Shown here in pieces: positions 14,823 to 25,052 of a DNA stretch of 32,372 nt. Position 1 is the first letter of the stretch. Each line of letters begins with the position of its first letter. The stretch is taken from the NCBI GenBank assembly GCA_913057965.1, contig CAJXPE010000004.1:1-32372 (forward strand). Direction: 5' to 3'. The translations under genes were made by a program, and so were the position numbers. Source of the DNA: an uncultured Marixanthomonas sp. Lineage in GTDB: Bacteria > Bacteroidota > Bacteroidia > Flavobacteriales > Flavobacteriaceae. The notes below the pieces were generated by a model. The model was not told the DNA's origin. It made no database searches and saw only the letters and a program-made list of their open reading frames with translations.

Positions 14823-15866
14823 ATGCAAAACAAAAAACTTAGCTTTTTAGACAACTATCTAACCCTTTGGATTTTTATTGCGATGGCAATAGGAGTAGGG
14901 GTTGGGTATTTTTACCCCTCTTTTCCTGAAGTGGTAGATTCATTTAGTTCTGGTAGCACTAATATCCCTATCGCTATCGGACTTATTGTGATGATGTACC
15001 CACCTCTGGCAAAAGTAAATTTTAGACTGTTGCCTAAAGTATTTAAGAATGTAAAAATACTTTCTATATCCTTGATCCTTAATTGGATTATTGGTCCTGT
15101 ATTGATGTTTGTTCTGGCAATCACGTTTTTACAAGATTACCCTGAATATATGGTAGGGCTTATTCTTATTGGTTTGGCACGATGTATTGCCATGGTATTG
15201 GTATGGAACGATCTTGCCGAAGGAAGCAGCGAATACGGAGCTGGATTAGTTGCTTTAAACAGCATTTTTCAAGTATTTGCATATAGTTTTTATGCGTGGT
15301 TGTTTATAACGATACTACCACCATACTTCGGGTTTGAAGGGGCTATCGTCGATATTTCCATTGCTACTATTGCAGAAAGCGTCGCTATTTATTTAGGAAT
15401 TCCGTTTTTAATGGGAATTTTAAGTCGGCTAATTTTAGTGAAAGTAAAAGGAGAAAAGTGGTACACAGAAACATTTATACCTACAATATCTCCGCTTACT
15501 TTAATTGCCTTACTATTTACAATTGTAGTGATGTTTTCTCTAAAGGGAGAATTAATTGTAGAAATACCTATGGACGTTTTAATCATTGCGGTTCCATTAT
15601 TAATCTACTTTGCATTAATGTTTATAATTGGTTTCTTTTTCAGCAAAGCCATGGGAGCAGACTACGATAAAAACGCTGCTATTTCGTTTACAGCTGCTGG
15701 TAATAACTTTGAACTTGCCATTGCTGTCGCCATCGCCGTATTCGGTCTTAACTCTGGGCAAGCATTTGCAGGGGTAATTGGTCCCTTGGTTGAGGTGCCT
15801 GCATTAATTTTATTGGTTCGGGTCTCTTTTTGGCTTCGGAAGAAATATTATCTCAAAACAGCTTAA
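14823..15866 (+). CDS. acr3: Acr3 family arsenite efflux transporter
   Basis: A 347-residue, about ten-helix inner-membrane protein. The family signatures are the helix-4 segment [14 protein letters not shown] with the essential cysteine at residue 121, and the late segment [20 protein letters not shown] with Glu297. It exports arsenite, probably by proton antiport. It is the last gene of the operon, 44 bases after arsC, with a palindromic repeat in the gap. No arsM or arsA is present in the window. The call is secure. Confidence 0.94.
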   Translation: MQNKKLSFLDNYLTLWIFIAMAIGVGVGYFYPSFPEVVDSFSSGSTNIPIAIGLIVMMYPPLAKVNFRLLPKVFKNVKILSISLILNWIIGPVLMFVLAITFLQDYPEYMVGLILIGLARCIAMVLVWNDLAEGSSEYGAGLVALNSIFQVFAYSFYAWLFITILPPYFGFEGAIVDISIATIAESVAIYLGIPFLMGILSRLILVKVKGEKWYTETFIPTISPLTLIALLFTIVVMFSLKGELIVEIPMDVLIIAVPLLIYFALMFIIGFFFSKAMGADYDKNAAISFTAAGNNFELAIAVAIAVFGLNSGQAFAGVIGPLVEVPALILLVRVSFWLRKKYYLKTA

Positions 15867-15874
15867 CGGTTGTT

Positions 15875-15906
15875 CTTTTTAAATTTCTGAAAAATCATTT
15901 AAAAAG
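15875..15906. terminator. AT-rich inverted repeat after acr3, possible weak terminator
   Basis: CTTTTTAAAT (15875-15884) and ATTTAAAAAG (15897-15906) form a perfect 10-base inverted repeat with a 12-base loop, just after the acr3 stop. It has no GC-rich stem and no following U run, so termination is uncertain. Confidence 0.3.
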
Positions 15907-15989
15907 TTATCATTTCTATAACTAATAAATATTTTAGAAAACCATATTTTGCAAGAGATACGTATACTTAAGAGTTATCCCCATAAAAT

Positions 15990-18900
15990 TTGGAAAAGAA
16001 CACCGAAAAAACAACAAAAAAACAGCCTAAAAATAAAGCTGGAAAGAAAAAGTACCGCATATTCCGGCGTATTGCCAGAGTGATGCTGGGGATATTGGTA
16101 TTCCTTCTGTTGCTTGTTTTGTTTATTAGAAGTCCTTGGGGGCAAGGTATTATTGTAGACAAAGTTGTTTCCTACGTTTCCGATAAAACAAAAACGAAGG
16201 TTGAAATAGAAAAGCTTTTTATCACCTTTGACGGTGACATTATGCTAAAAGGCCTGTTTCTGGAAGATAAAAAAGGGGATACACTTGTCTACTCAAAATC
16301 ACTAGAAGCAGATGTGCCGCTTTGGCCCATCATTCGCGGAAACGGGATTGGCGTGGAGTCAGTCGATTGGGAAGGACTGCGCGCCAATATCATTCGTAAA
16401 GACTCTGTTGCGGGTTATAATTTTCAATTTTTAATCGATGCCTTTACTTCGGAAGATACTACCACTGTTGCAACCGATACCACTTCGGCACCGATGAATA
16501 TTATTATTGGTGATTTAAATTTTAAAGATTTTGATATTGTTTACAATGATGCCGTTTTAGGGATTGATAGCCAGTTTATAGTCGGTGAACTAGAGCTCGA
16601 AATGGAAAAAACCGATCTGGAAAACATGGATTTCAGAGCTTCCGATGGGATTATTAAAAACAGTCGCATACAGTATATTCAAAATCCAGTACCTCCTGCA
16701 CCGCCTGCAGATGTTCCATTACCGTTTTTAGCGATAGACGAACTGACCATTGAAAACGTCTTTGCAACCTATCAAGATAATGTACAAGGATTAAGTGCAG
16801 AAGTAGACTTGGTTGATTTTTATGCCGAAGTCCCAAAAGTTGACTTGGCCAATCAAGATTTTGAAATAGGCACGTTGGAACTCAACAAATCCATCGTAGC
16901 GATTAATCTGAAGTCGAATACAGAGGAAGCAGTTGCAACAGAGGAAAACAATGTAACTTCTGAAAACGCATCTTTATGGCCTAATCTTCTTGTCGCTATA
17001 GATGAAATTGATTTTTCTGAAAATAACATCAGTTACTCGGTAGATGGCGCAAAACCCGTCCGCGGAACTTTTAATCCCGATGCTATTGCTATTTCCAATT
17101 TAGAGCTACAAGCTTCAGATATTTCGTTGAAAGATAAAACGGCCAATCTAAACTTAGAAAAGCTTTCTTTTCAAGAGGCTTCGGGGAATTCAGTACACAA
17201 AGCTGAGGTTCGTCTTGCCGTTACCGATACCAATATGAAAGTATCTGATCTTTCGGTCGCAGCAAATAACAGTAGCCTTTCGGGAAAAGCTACGCTTCAA
17301 TATGCCAGTTTAAACTCACTGATTGATTCTCCAGAAACTACAAAAGCGAATGTAACCATCCCTTCTTTCGAGGTGAACTTACAAGATGTATTTCAGTTTC
17401 AACCCGATTTAAAAAACAACGAATACTTAAAAACGGCCAGTAAACGCCCTATTTCAGGAAACATTAATGCCAACGGTGTGTTGAGCGCCTTGCAAGTTCC
17501 ATCAGCAAGAGTCAATTGGGGACAAACGACGTATGTTTCAGCCACGGCAACGGTATACAATGTAACAGACCCTGAAAAACTGTCGTTCGATGTTCCTTCA
17601 TTCAACGCAGAAACTGTTAAAAAAGATTTAGTACAGTTTGTTTCAGAAGAAGAACTAGGCGTACAATTACCAAAAGACATACTATTAAAAGGAACGGCTA
17701 GTGGAACCCCAGAAGATATTTCGGCCACTGCAAACTTAACTACCTCACAAGGAGTAGCAACTTTAGAAGGAAATTTCAAAAATACGGACGAAATTGCATT
17801 CAATGCCGATTTCAACATACAGGAATACAATATTGGCGAATTGCTACAAAACGAACAATTTGGTAAGCTATCGCTAACAGCTTCCGCGAAAGGAAAAGGA
17901 ACAACCATCAACACCTTAGATGCCACGGCTGAAGTGGTGGTGGACAGTTTTCAAATGAACGATTACAAGATTCGTGATCTTAAAATCTCAGGAAACGTAA
18001 AAAACGGAAAAGGAGATATTGTTTCAAAATACAAGGATAAAAATCTGAATTTAGATTTAAACGCTTCCGTAGTGTTGGATTCTGTTGCGCCTGAAGCAAG
18101 TTTAGACCTTCATCTAATTGGTGCAGATCTAGAAGCACTGGGGATAATGGACCGTTATGTACGTGCTGGAATGCAACTGAATGCCGATTTTGTGAGTGAC
18201 GGGGACAGCTTTGACGTCATTTCGACTATTGGAGATGGTGTAATAGTTTATGATGATAAAAGCTATTTGTTAGGTAGTCTTTTGGCTACGGCGCATGTTA
18301 GTAGCGATACTACATCTATATGGGTGGATAATAAAATGCTCAACCTAACCTTAGAGTCCAATACCGATCCACAACGATTTAGCACGGCTATTCAAAAACA
18401 TATTGGAAGTTATTTTTCTAGAAAACCGATCGATACTGATACTGTACAAAATCCTGTAGATTTAACGGTAGAAGGGACCATCCGGCAATCGCCTGTTTTA
18501 AATGAAGTGTTTTTAGTCAATGTGAAAGACATGGACACGATTGATTTATCGCTGAATTTTAAAGAAAAAGAACGAAGATTAACGGCAAATATCTTAGCCC
18601 CTCATATTAATTACGGCGGAAATGAATTGGACAGTCTTAAGGTTTCGATGGAGACTAGTCAAGATAACTTCCAGTTTAATGCAGGCTTTAACGCAATTAA
18701 TGCTGGGCCTTTGGCGATTCAGAAAACGGAAATAAAAGGTAACAAGGAGGGTGACAAACTATTGCTGGATTTCCTTTCGTATTATGAGGATGAAAAGTTA
18801 ATCCAAATTCAATCTGAAATCACAGGAACCAGTGATAAACTTCGGTTTCATGTAAATCCCGATTCGTTGATTATTCAGAAAAAACCGTGGACGACACCTG

Positions 18901-21074
18901 CTACTAACGAAATGCTTTTAAGCGAATCTAAAATTGAATTCAATGAATTCCGTTTCAGTAGAAATAATCAGTTTTTAGAAATTACAGATAAGCTTCCCAA
19001 TGAAAAAGATCACGTAGGTATTACGTTTGAAAATTTCAAATTAAGTGAATTTCTTAATTATTTAAACCCTGAAGAAACCTTAGCCACTGGAATTTTAAAT
19101 GGTCAGGTAGTATTTGAAGATATCTTTGGTAGCACAGGATTAGTGGCCGATGTTGCTATAGAACAACTCAGTTTGTTGGATGTGAATTTAGGGACATTAA
19201 GTGTTGACGCCGGTTCTACAGGCGGAAATTCCTACGATTTTAATGCAGCTTTAAAAGAAGGTGCAATCGATATGGACATAACAGGTGATTATGTTGCCAC
19301 CACTGAAACTCCTAACTTAAACCTAGACATAGCGATCAATGAATTTAAAATGAAAGCTTTGGAAGGTTTTTCACAAGGGGAAATCACACAAGCAGATGGT
19401 AGTTTTTCAGGAGCATTTACCTTAAATGGAACGTTGGACGAGCCTAAATACAAAGGAAACGTAGAGTTTTCTGATGCTGACTTTAAAATCGCGAAACTTA
19501 ATGCCGCTTTTACATTGGCAGACGAAGAATTGACGGTTGATAATAAAGGACTTGCTATGGACAACTTCACGATAGCAGATGAAAACGGTAACACATTTTC
19601 TGCATCCGGAAATGTGGGTACCGAAAATTTTATAAATCCAACATTTGACCTACAATTAAAGGCGAAGAATTTTCAAGTACTAAATGCCACGGAAGATGAT
19701 AATGACTTTCTTTACGGAATCGCAACTTTTGATGCAGACGCCAAATTGACCGGCGACCTTCAAATCCCTGTATTGAAAGGTTCACTCACGGTGGGTTCTA
19801 ACACCGATGTTACGTATATTATGCCTTCTGCTACTGTGAACATAGAAGAACGCGATGGTGTTGTAATTTTTGTAAACCGGGAGAATCCGGATGCTATTTT
19901 AACCCGAACGGAAGAACAAACCGCTACAGTTACCGGTTTTGATATTTCAGCAAACTTAAATATTGGGAAAGAGGCACAAGTAAAAATCATTATTGATCAA
20001 GAAACGGGCGATAACTTTCAGGTTTCGGGAGAAGGAGAGTTTAATTTTACTATGAACCCAAATGGAAGAATGAACCTTAGTGGCGTATATGAGGTGGCAG
20101 ACGGCCATTATGAAATGAATTTATACAACTTAGTTAACCGAAGGTTTGAGTTAGATCCGAGTAGCCGTATTACGTGGTCTGGAGACCCATTTGACGCTGA
20201 ATTGGATGTTCGGGCTATTTACGATGTAAAAGCTTCCGCTTCGCCATTAATGGCTTCACAAACCTCGGGAGCAGATCCTTCTATTAAAAACAAGTATCGG
20301 CAAGTATTACCTTTTTACGTCTACTTAAATGTTGATGGCGAATTGATGCAGCCTAAAATTTCGTTTAATTTAGATATGCCGGAAGATGAGCAAGGTTCAG
20401 TTGGCGGACAAGTGTATGGCCGTATCCAGCAGTTAAATCAGCAAGAAAACGAGCTGAATAAGCAAGTGTTTTCATTATTAGTATTGAATCGTTTTTACCC
20501 AGAGCCTGGTAGCGATGGTAGTAGAGGAGGAGCGGCGAGCATTGCACGCGATAACTTGAATGATGCACTGTCTGATCAGTTAAATGTATTTTCAGATAAA
20601 TTATTGGGCGATACTGGAGTGGAGTTAGATTTTGGGCTAGATAGTTATACCGATTATCAAGGAAACTCTCCACAAGAGCGCACCCAATTGGATATCGCTG
20701 CTAGAAAGAAGTTATTTAACGATCGTCTTATCGTAAGTGTGGGTAGTGAAGTGGATATACAAGGCAGTAGTTCTACCGGTGAACCAGCGCCTCTAATTGG
20801 AAATGTAAGTTTAGAATATATTTTAACTGAAAACGGGCGCTATCGTTTAAAAGGCTTCCGAAGAAATGAATTTGAAAATGTAATTGATGGGCAAACTATT
20901 GTAAGTGGTATTGCACTTATTTTTACACAAGAATTTAATGAGTTTAAAGATTTATGGGATGCGATGCTTCGGTCACAATCTCAAGATGAAGAGGATTCTG
21001 AAAAAGAAACTAAAGAAAAAGAGAAAGCAAACCGAACAAAAGAAACCGAAGAAGAACAAAAAGATAATAAGTAA
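15990..21074 (+). CDS. tamB: TamB, translocation and assembly module inner-membrane protein
   Basis: A 1694-residue protein. Residues 1-24 are very basic, residues about 28-47 form one membrane anchor, and the rest is periplasmic beta-rich repeats with AsmA-like and TamB domains. The conserved DUF490 part lies in the last third, with QVSGEGEFNFTMNPNGRMNLSGVYEV, YNLVNRRFELDPSSRITWSGDPF and GVELDFGLDSYTDYQG. A charged Glu/Lys tail of about 35 residues ends it. TamB spans the periplasm as a lipid-conducting or protein-assembly bridge to an Omp85 partner. The start must be the TTG at 15990, because an in-frame TAA lies two codons upstream and the next Met is already inside the anchor. The partner gene follows after 5 bases. 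Confidence 0.9.
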   Translation: MEKNTEKTTKKQPKNKAGKKKYRIFRRIARVMLGILVFLLLLVLFIRSPWGQGIIVDKVVSYVSDKTKTKVEIEKLFITFDGDIMLKGLFLEDKKGDTLVYSKSLEADVPLWPIIRGNGIGVESVDWEGLRANIIRKDSVAGYNFQFLIDAFTSEDTTTVATDTTSAPMNIIIGDLNFKDFDIVYNDAVLGIDSQFIVGELELEMEKTDLENMDFRASDGIIKNSRIQYIQNPVPPAPPADVPLPFLAIDELTIENVFATYQDNVQGLSAEVDLVDFYAEVPKVDLANQDFEIGTLELNKSIVAINLKSNTEEAVATEENNVTSENASLWPNLLVAIDEIDFSENNISYSVDGAKPVRGTFNPDAIAISNLELQASDISLKDKTANLNLEKLSFQEASGNSVHKAEVRLAVTDTNMKVSDLSVAANNSSLSGKATLQYASLNSLIDSPETTKANVTIPSFEVNLQDVFQFQPDLKNNEYLKTASKRPISGNINANGVLSALQVPSARVNWGQTTYVSATATVYNVTDPEKLSFDVPSFNAETVKKDLVQFVSEEELGVQLPKDILLKGTASGTPEDISATANLTTSQGVATLEGNFKNTDEIAFNADFNIQEYNIGELLQNEQFGKLSLTASAKGKGTTINTLDATAEVVVDSFQMNDYKIRDLKISGNVKNGKGDIVSKYKDKNLNLDLNASVVLDSVAPEASLDLHLIGADLEALGIMDRYVRAGMQLNADFVSDGDSFDVISTIGDGVIVYDDKSYLLGSLLATAHVSSDTTSIWVDNKMLNLTLESNTDPQRFSTAIQKHIGSYFSRKPIDTDTVQNPVDLTVEGTIRQSPVLNEVFLVNVKDMDTIDLSLNFKEKERRLTANILAPHINYGGNELDSLKVSMETSQDNFQFNAGFNAINAGPLAIQKTEIKGNKEGDKLLLDFLSYYEDEKLIQIQSEITGTSDKLRFHVNPDSLIIQKKPWTTPATNEMLLSESKIEFNEFRFSRNNQFLEITDKLPNEKDHVGITFENFKLSEFLNYLNPEETLATGILNGQVVFEDIFGSTGLVADVAIEQLSLLDVNLGTLSVDAGSTGGNSYDFNAALKEGAIDMDITGDYVATTETPNLNLDIAINEFKMKALEGFSQGEITQADGSFSGAFTLNGTLDEPKYKGNVEFSDADFKIAKLNAAFTLADEELTVDNKGLAMDNFTIADENGNTFSASGNVGTENFINPTFDLQLKAKNFQVLNATEDDNDFLYGIATFDADAKLTGDLQIPVLKGSLTVGSNTDVTYIMPSATVNIEERDGVVIFVNRENPDAILTRTEEQTATVTGFDISANLNIGKEAQVKIIIDQETGDNFQVSGEGEFNFTMNPNGRMNLSGVYEVADGHYEMNLYNLVNRRFELDPSSRITWSGDPFDAELDVRAIYDVKASASPLMASQTSGADPSIKNKYRQVLPFYVYLNVDGELMQPKISFNLDMPEDEQGSVGGQVYGRIQQLNQQENELNKQVFSLLVLNRFYPEPGSDGSRGGAASIARDNLNDALSDQLNVFSDKLLGDTGVELDFGLDSYTDYQGNSPQERTQLDIAARKKLFNDRLIVSVGSEVDIQGSSSTGEPAPLIGNVSLEYILTENGRYRLKGFRRNEFENVIDGQTIVSGIALIFTQEFNEFKDLWDAMLRSQSQDEEDSEKETKEKEKANRTKETEEEQKDNK

Positions 21075-21079
21075 CGACA

Positions 21080-23368
21080 GTGAAAATATTTACAACATAT
21101 AAAGAAGTAGGTGTATTACTATGCTTTATACTGCTATTACAAGCGTGTAGTGTAGAAAAATTTATACCAGAAGGAGAACGGCTTTATACCGGTGGCGAAA
21201 TAGAAATTAAGGCAGACTCTACTATTAATAATCAAGCGCAATTAAAAACCGCTTTAGAAAATACCATGCGACCAGAACCTAATAAAAAGTTTCTAGGGAT
21301 GTACCCTGGTCTCTACTATTACTATAAAGTGCAAGATTCTACACCTGGATTTTTAAACAAGTGGTTTTATAAACAAATAGGTGAAGAACCTGTTTATCAA
21401 TCTGATGTAGAGCCATACCAAGTTGAAGAAATACTATTAAATCGATTGGAAAACAGAGGGTTTTTCTACTGTACGGCTAGTTCAGAATTTACTGAAAGCG
21501 AAAACAAACCAGAGGCCTCTATAAAATATACCGTAAACGTCCCCACACCCTACAGAATTGCAACGTATCAGTTAGACAGCTTGCCGCAACCTATTTACAG
21601 TGATATGCAACGTAGTGTGGCAACCACAAAATTGACACCTGGTATGCGGTTCGATTTGTCAAATATGAAACTAGAACGTGAACGTATTGATAACGATTTA
21701 AAGAAAAAGGGATACTATAATTTTAACCCGGGTTTCCTCATTTTTGAAAGCGACACGAATCAGTATGAGAATAAGAAATTTGACTTGTTTTTAAAGCTGA
21801 AAAAAGAAGTTCCTACAAAAGGTATTATTCCGTATAAAATTTCAAAAGTAAATATTTATCCTAATAATGATGTTCAGATCGATTCCGCAGCAATGGATAC
21901 GGTTCGGTTTCAGGATAAAAACTACATACAAAAAGGAACTTTCTTTAAACCGAAATATTTAGACCCATTTGTAACTTTAGAAGAAGGAACATATTATAAT
22001 CCTGAAACTTCCCGAAATACAGCAAGGCGGTTGTCCACTATTGGCGCCTATAAATTTATCAACATTCAGTATAAAGTGAAAGATTCTTCAGCAACCGATT
22101 CGTTAGGTATTTTAGAAGCCGACATTTACTTATCACCGCTTAACAAACGTGCCATTCGAGCCGAGTTGCAAGCTGTAACAAAATCGAACAACTTTGCAGG
22201 ACCACATTTAGCCTTAACCTTTAGCAATCGTAATTTATTTAAAGGAGGTGAGACCTTAAACATTACTGCAAATGTTGGATATGAGTTCCAAGCCGGCGGT
22301 GGCAGTAATAGTTCAGGAAGAACCAGTCTGGATTTAGGATTAAAGACCGAACTTATTTTCCCTCGGGTTATATTTCCGATACAAATCGATAATGACTTTT
22401 TTGAATATGCCATTCCGAAGACCAAAACTAGTATTGGGGTTAATTATTTAAACCGAAGTAAGTTATACACCTTGCTTTCGGGTACGGCTTTATTTGGTTA
22501 TTCTTGGCAGGCAAACCGCTACGTGACCCACGATATAAACCCCATTTCAATTAACTACACCAAGCTTGCAAATACAACAGATGAGTTTGATACCATTTTA
22601 CAGGAAAACCCTTTTTTACAACGTAGTTTTGATCAAGAATTTATATCGGGATTGACGTATTCTTTTACCTATAATGGAATGGTTGATACCCAAGATACCC
22701 ATCAATTTTACCTGAATGCTACACTCGATGTAGCCGGAAATTCCATAAGTTTATTTGGGCAGACTGAAGAAACAGGCGAACCGAAAACCTTTTTAGGGTT
22801 AGAGTATGCACAATACGCCAAAGCTGATATTGATGGTAGGTATCATTTTAACTTCGGAAAAGAGCAAACCATTGCTACGCGGTTATTTGCAGGATATGGA
22901 TATGCCTACGGAAACTCGGAAGTGTTACCCTATGTAAAGCAATATTTTTCTGGTGGACCGTATAGTGTTCGGGCCTTTCAAATTCGTTCATTAGGTCCTG
23001 GAACGTATGATGGAGGTGATGATGCAGACTCATTTTTTGACCAAACCGGGAACATTCGATTAGAAGCCAATGTGGAATATCGTTTTCCCTTATTTTCCTT
23101 CTTAAAAGGCGCTGTGTTTGCCGATGCCGGAAACATTTGGAATTCGAAAGCCAATGATGCTTTAGATGGAGAAGGAAAGTTCAGTTCTAATTTTATTTCT
23201 GAATTGGGTATGGGAGCAGGTGTTGGTTTGCGTGTCGATATTCAGGGGTTTGTACTTCGTTTCGACCTTGCTGCTCCATTTCACGACCCCTCATTACCCG
23301 AGGGCGAACGTTTTGATTTTCAATTAGATAAGCCTGTATTTAATTTTGCTATTGGGTATCCATTTTAA
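21080..23368 (+). CDS. tamL: TamL, lipoprotein form of the TamA/Omp85 outer-membrane protein
   Basis: A 762-residue protein starting with GTG at 21080. Residues 1-23 are a lipoprotein signal ending in LLLQAC, with Cys23 as the predicted acylated residue. A lipid-modified TamA variant (TamL) is known in Bacteroidota. POTRA-like domains follow (about 30-330), then an Omp85 barrel with a typical strand-rich end: LPYVKQYFSGGPYSVRAF, the VRGF-like L6 motif in the form VRAF, and a final Phe in FAIGYPF. It forms the outer-membrane end of the TamB-TamL assembly. The 5-base gap after tamB indicates cotranscription. The VRAF form of the usual VRGF/Y motif is a minor variation. Confidence 0.88.
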   Translation: MKIFTTYKEVGVLLCFILLLQACSVEKFIPEGERLYTGGEIEIKADSTINNQAQLKTALENTMRPEPNKKFLGMYPGLYYYYKVQDSTPGFLNKWFYKQIGEEPVYQSDVEPYQVEEILLNRLENRGFFYCTASSEFTESENKPEASIKYTVNVPTPYRIATYQLDSLPQPIYSDMQRSVATTKLTPGMRFDLSNMKLERERIDNDLKKKGYYNFNPGFLIFESDTNQYENKKFDLFLKLKKEVPTKGIIPYKISKVNIYPNNDVQIDSAAMDTVRFQDKNYIQKGTFFKPKYLDPFVTLEEGTYYNPETSRNTARRLSTIGAYKFINIQYKVKDSSATDSLGILEADIYLSPLNKRAIRAELQAVTKSNNFAGPHLALTFSNRNLFKGGETLNITANVGYEFQAGGGSNSSGRTSLDLGLKTELIFPRVIFPIQIDNDFFEYAIPKTKTSIGVNYLNRSKLYTLLSGTALFGYSWQANRYVTHDINPISINYTKLANTTDEFDTILQENPFLQRSFDQEFISGLTYSFTYNGMVDTQDTHQFYLNATLDVAGNSISLFGQTEETGEPKTFLGLEYAQYAKADIDGRYHFNFGKEQTIATRLFAGYGYAYGNSEVLPYVKQYFSGGPYSVRAFQIRSLGPGTYDGGDDADSFFDQTGNIRLEANVEYRFPLFSFLKGAVFADAGNIWNSKANDALDGEGKFSSNFISELGMGAGVGLRVDIQGFVLRFDLAAPFHDPSLPEGERFDFQLDKPVFNFAIGYPF

Positions 23369-23403
23369 AACATTTCCGTATTTATAAACTGTATTTACTT
23401 ACT

Positions 23404-24414
23404 ATGAAACTATTTTCTGTTTTCTTTACTTTATTGCTAACCTTTAGTGTCGCTGCACAAAAAAATCAAGAACAAGATTTTTCTGCTTTTAAAGATTATT
23501 ATCCCATAGCGAAACGACCTTATTTATCAGGAGGTTTTGGAAATAATGAATACGAACAAATTCTATTCGATGCCAAACCAGTTGTTTATTACGGGCTGTA
23601 TAATGATATTCGGAAATCACTTAGTAGAGACAGCATTGTACGGGGAGATGCCTTTTACCTTACCTTGCAGCCCCAGTTACGAATGTATCAAGAAAACTCT
23701 AAACCTGTTAAAACACCTTCCTACAAAGCATTGATAGGCTGGCAATCCATATTAAGGACCAATAACAATAATTTTCTTACTATGGCTATTGAAACAGGAC
23801 ATTATAGTAATGGACAAACCGGTGCTGCTTTTAGTACCGAATTTGAAGACGAATCAGAAGAAGGGCAAGCCGTTTATGAAACCATTACCGATGACACCGA
23901 TCTTTCAGCTATTCTAAACCGTAAAAACGGAAATTTTTCTACCAACCTTTCTAGGGTATCATTTAATTATCGGGTAAATCGTTTTGATATTGAAAACAAC
24001 CCAAAACGAATTCATTCCTATACCTTTACGTATCAATTGTATCATAACAATTTTATGGGACTTTTTGATTTTGGAGGCTATAATCCAGAGGATATCGAGT
24101 TATATGGCCACCACCAGTTTGAGTTGGGCTATGAGTTTACGGACTATTATAAAAAAATGCGTTATACAATAGGGCAGGAGGTGTTTTTACATTTAGGTTC
24201 GCACCCTTCAACCGATCCGTATCGTTCTAAAACATACGGAATACTTTATCCTTGGGATACTGATTTAGGCTTTTTTGCTGATTTTACTTTTGGTTTTGAT
24301 GATTATAATTATCGTTTTGTCGATAGTTTTCCACGCTTTTCCATTGGTGTAACGTGGGATTGGTTTACGCCTTTTGTGGTAAAGCCGCCGAAAGTTACTG
24401 CCAACAAACCTTAA
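23404..24414 (+). CDS. Outer-membrane protein, possibly phospholipase A1 (PldA)-like
   Basis: A 336-residue exported protein with a signal peptide at 1-19 (ending VAAQ). It then alternates hydrophobic and polar residues as in a beta barrel, with many aromatic girdle residues (FNYRV, YTFTYQLYHNNF, FADFTFGFDDYNYRF). A segment GHYSNGQTG has His133, Ser135, Asn136 and Gly137, like the H-x-S-N-G motif of outer-membrane phospholipase A. About 40 residues later LSRVSFNYRV has Ser183-Arg184 and Asn188, like the SRSWNR part of the PldA catalytic triad. The Ser-Arg-rich segment in PldA lies only about 12 residues after the His, so an insertion would be required. The gene lies 35 bases after tamL. I would call it unknown with a possible PldA relation. 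Confidence 0.55.
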   Translation: MKLFSVFFTLLLTFSVAAQKNQEQDFSAFKDYYPIAKRPYLSGGFGNNEYEQILFDAKPVVYYGLYNDIRKSLSRDSIVRGDAFYLTLQPQLRMYQENSKPVKTPSYKALIGWQSILRTNNNNFLTMAIETGHYSNGQTGAAFSTEFEDESEEGQAVYETITDDTDLSAILNRKNGNFSTNLSRVSFNYRVNRFDIENNPKRIHSYTFTYQLYHNNFMGLFDFGGYNPEDIELYGHHQFELGYEFTDYYKKMRYTIGQEVFLHLGSHPSTDPYRSKTYGILYPWDTDLGFFADFTFGFDDYNYRFVDSFPRFSIGVTWDWFTPFVVKPPKVTANKP

Positions 24415-24421
24415 TTACAGT

Positions 24422-24907
24422 CTAATCCACACACGGTTTTTTCACTAACGGAAACTTGTCATCAAATGTTAGCGAACTTGGGTTTTTAAAACCTTGAATG
24501 GAGTCTTTCATCTCCGTAGGACCATATCCCTGCAACAAAGTGTCATTTTTAATACGAAAAGCAACTTCTCGAACACTTTTTACACCTTCCGATTCATAGG
24601 TATAATCTGCTAATAAGATACTATCCTTGATATGACCAGAGAAGGTACCGGTGTTTTTATCTTTTTCAGCTAATGCAAATAACAAGGTTCCGGTAATGGA
24701 ATCTCCTTTTTTCATTACTTGTAATGAAATAGTGGACCTATTATCATTATAAACATAACAGCCTTTTTGTAATCCTTTTGGTTTCTTTTTTTCAAGTTGG
24801 GTAACTTCCTTTTTCTTTGTTGAAGATTCTTCTTTTTTCTTTGTATTACAGCTTGTTACTGAAAGAAATAATATAGATAAGAATATTGATATGTTAATTC
24901 GGCTCAT
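24422..24907 (-). CDS. Small lipoprotein of unknown function
   Basis: A 161-residue lipoprotein. The signal peptide is MSRINISIFLSILFLSVTSC, with Cys20 as the predicted acylated residue, followed by a Lys/Glu-rich tether (NTKKKEESSTKKKEV). The mature part has a beta-rich pattern (CYVYNDNRSTISLQVMKKGD, then TGTLLFALAEKDKNTGTF, then SGHIKDSILLADY), as in lipocalin-like or DUF-type Bacteroidota lipoproteins. A longer reading frame from 24955 adds 16 non-signal residues. The promoter at 24928-24956 lies inside that extension, and the lipoprotein signal fits the ATG at 24907. Its convergent neighbour ends 7 bases away. I do not recognise the family. Confidence 0.75.
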   Translation of the reverse strand: MSRINISIFLSILFLSVTSCNTKKKEESSTKKKEVTQLEKKKPKGLQKGCYVYNDNRSTISLQVMKKGDSITGTLLFALAEKDKNTGTFSGHIKDSILLADYTYESEGVKSVREVAFRIKNDTLLQGYGPTEMKDSIQGFKNPSSLTFDDKFPLVKKPCVD

Positions 24908-24927
24908 CGTTTTTAGTTTTGTTATTT

Positions 24928-24956
24928 TAAAAGTACAAGAATCATGATGTTTCAAA
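24928..24956 (-). promoter_or_regulatory. Probable promoter of the lipoprotein gene
   Basis: On the minus strand TTTG (24956-24953) is followed after 17 bases by TACTTTTA (24935-24928), one mismatch from TAnnTTTG. The same octamer serves as the putative -7 element of the adhesin gene at 29320-29327. Confidence 0.4.
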
Positions 24957-24998
24957 CTGTAAAGAAATCATAAATTTTATTCAACATCTGTTTAAATA

Positions 24999-25031
24999 AA
25001 AAACCCGAAGGCATGATACCTTCGGGTTTTT
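24999..25031 (-). terminator. Rho-independent terminator of the adhesin gene
   Basis: The stem AAACCCGAAGG (25001-25011) with CCTTCGGGTTT (25019-25029) and a 7-base loop is flanked by A and T runs on both sides. On the minus strand the hairpin is followed by a U run, 21 bases after the adhesin stop codon. It can also act on the plus strand. Confidence 0.85.
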
Positions 25032-25052
25032 GACTATTAATATAAAAAGAGC

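Noticed and set aside
17399-17926. Minus-strand open frame of 175 codons opposite tamB
   Set aside because: tamB has convincing domains and continuous coding across this stretch, and the antisense product shows no recognisable feature.
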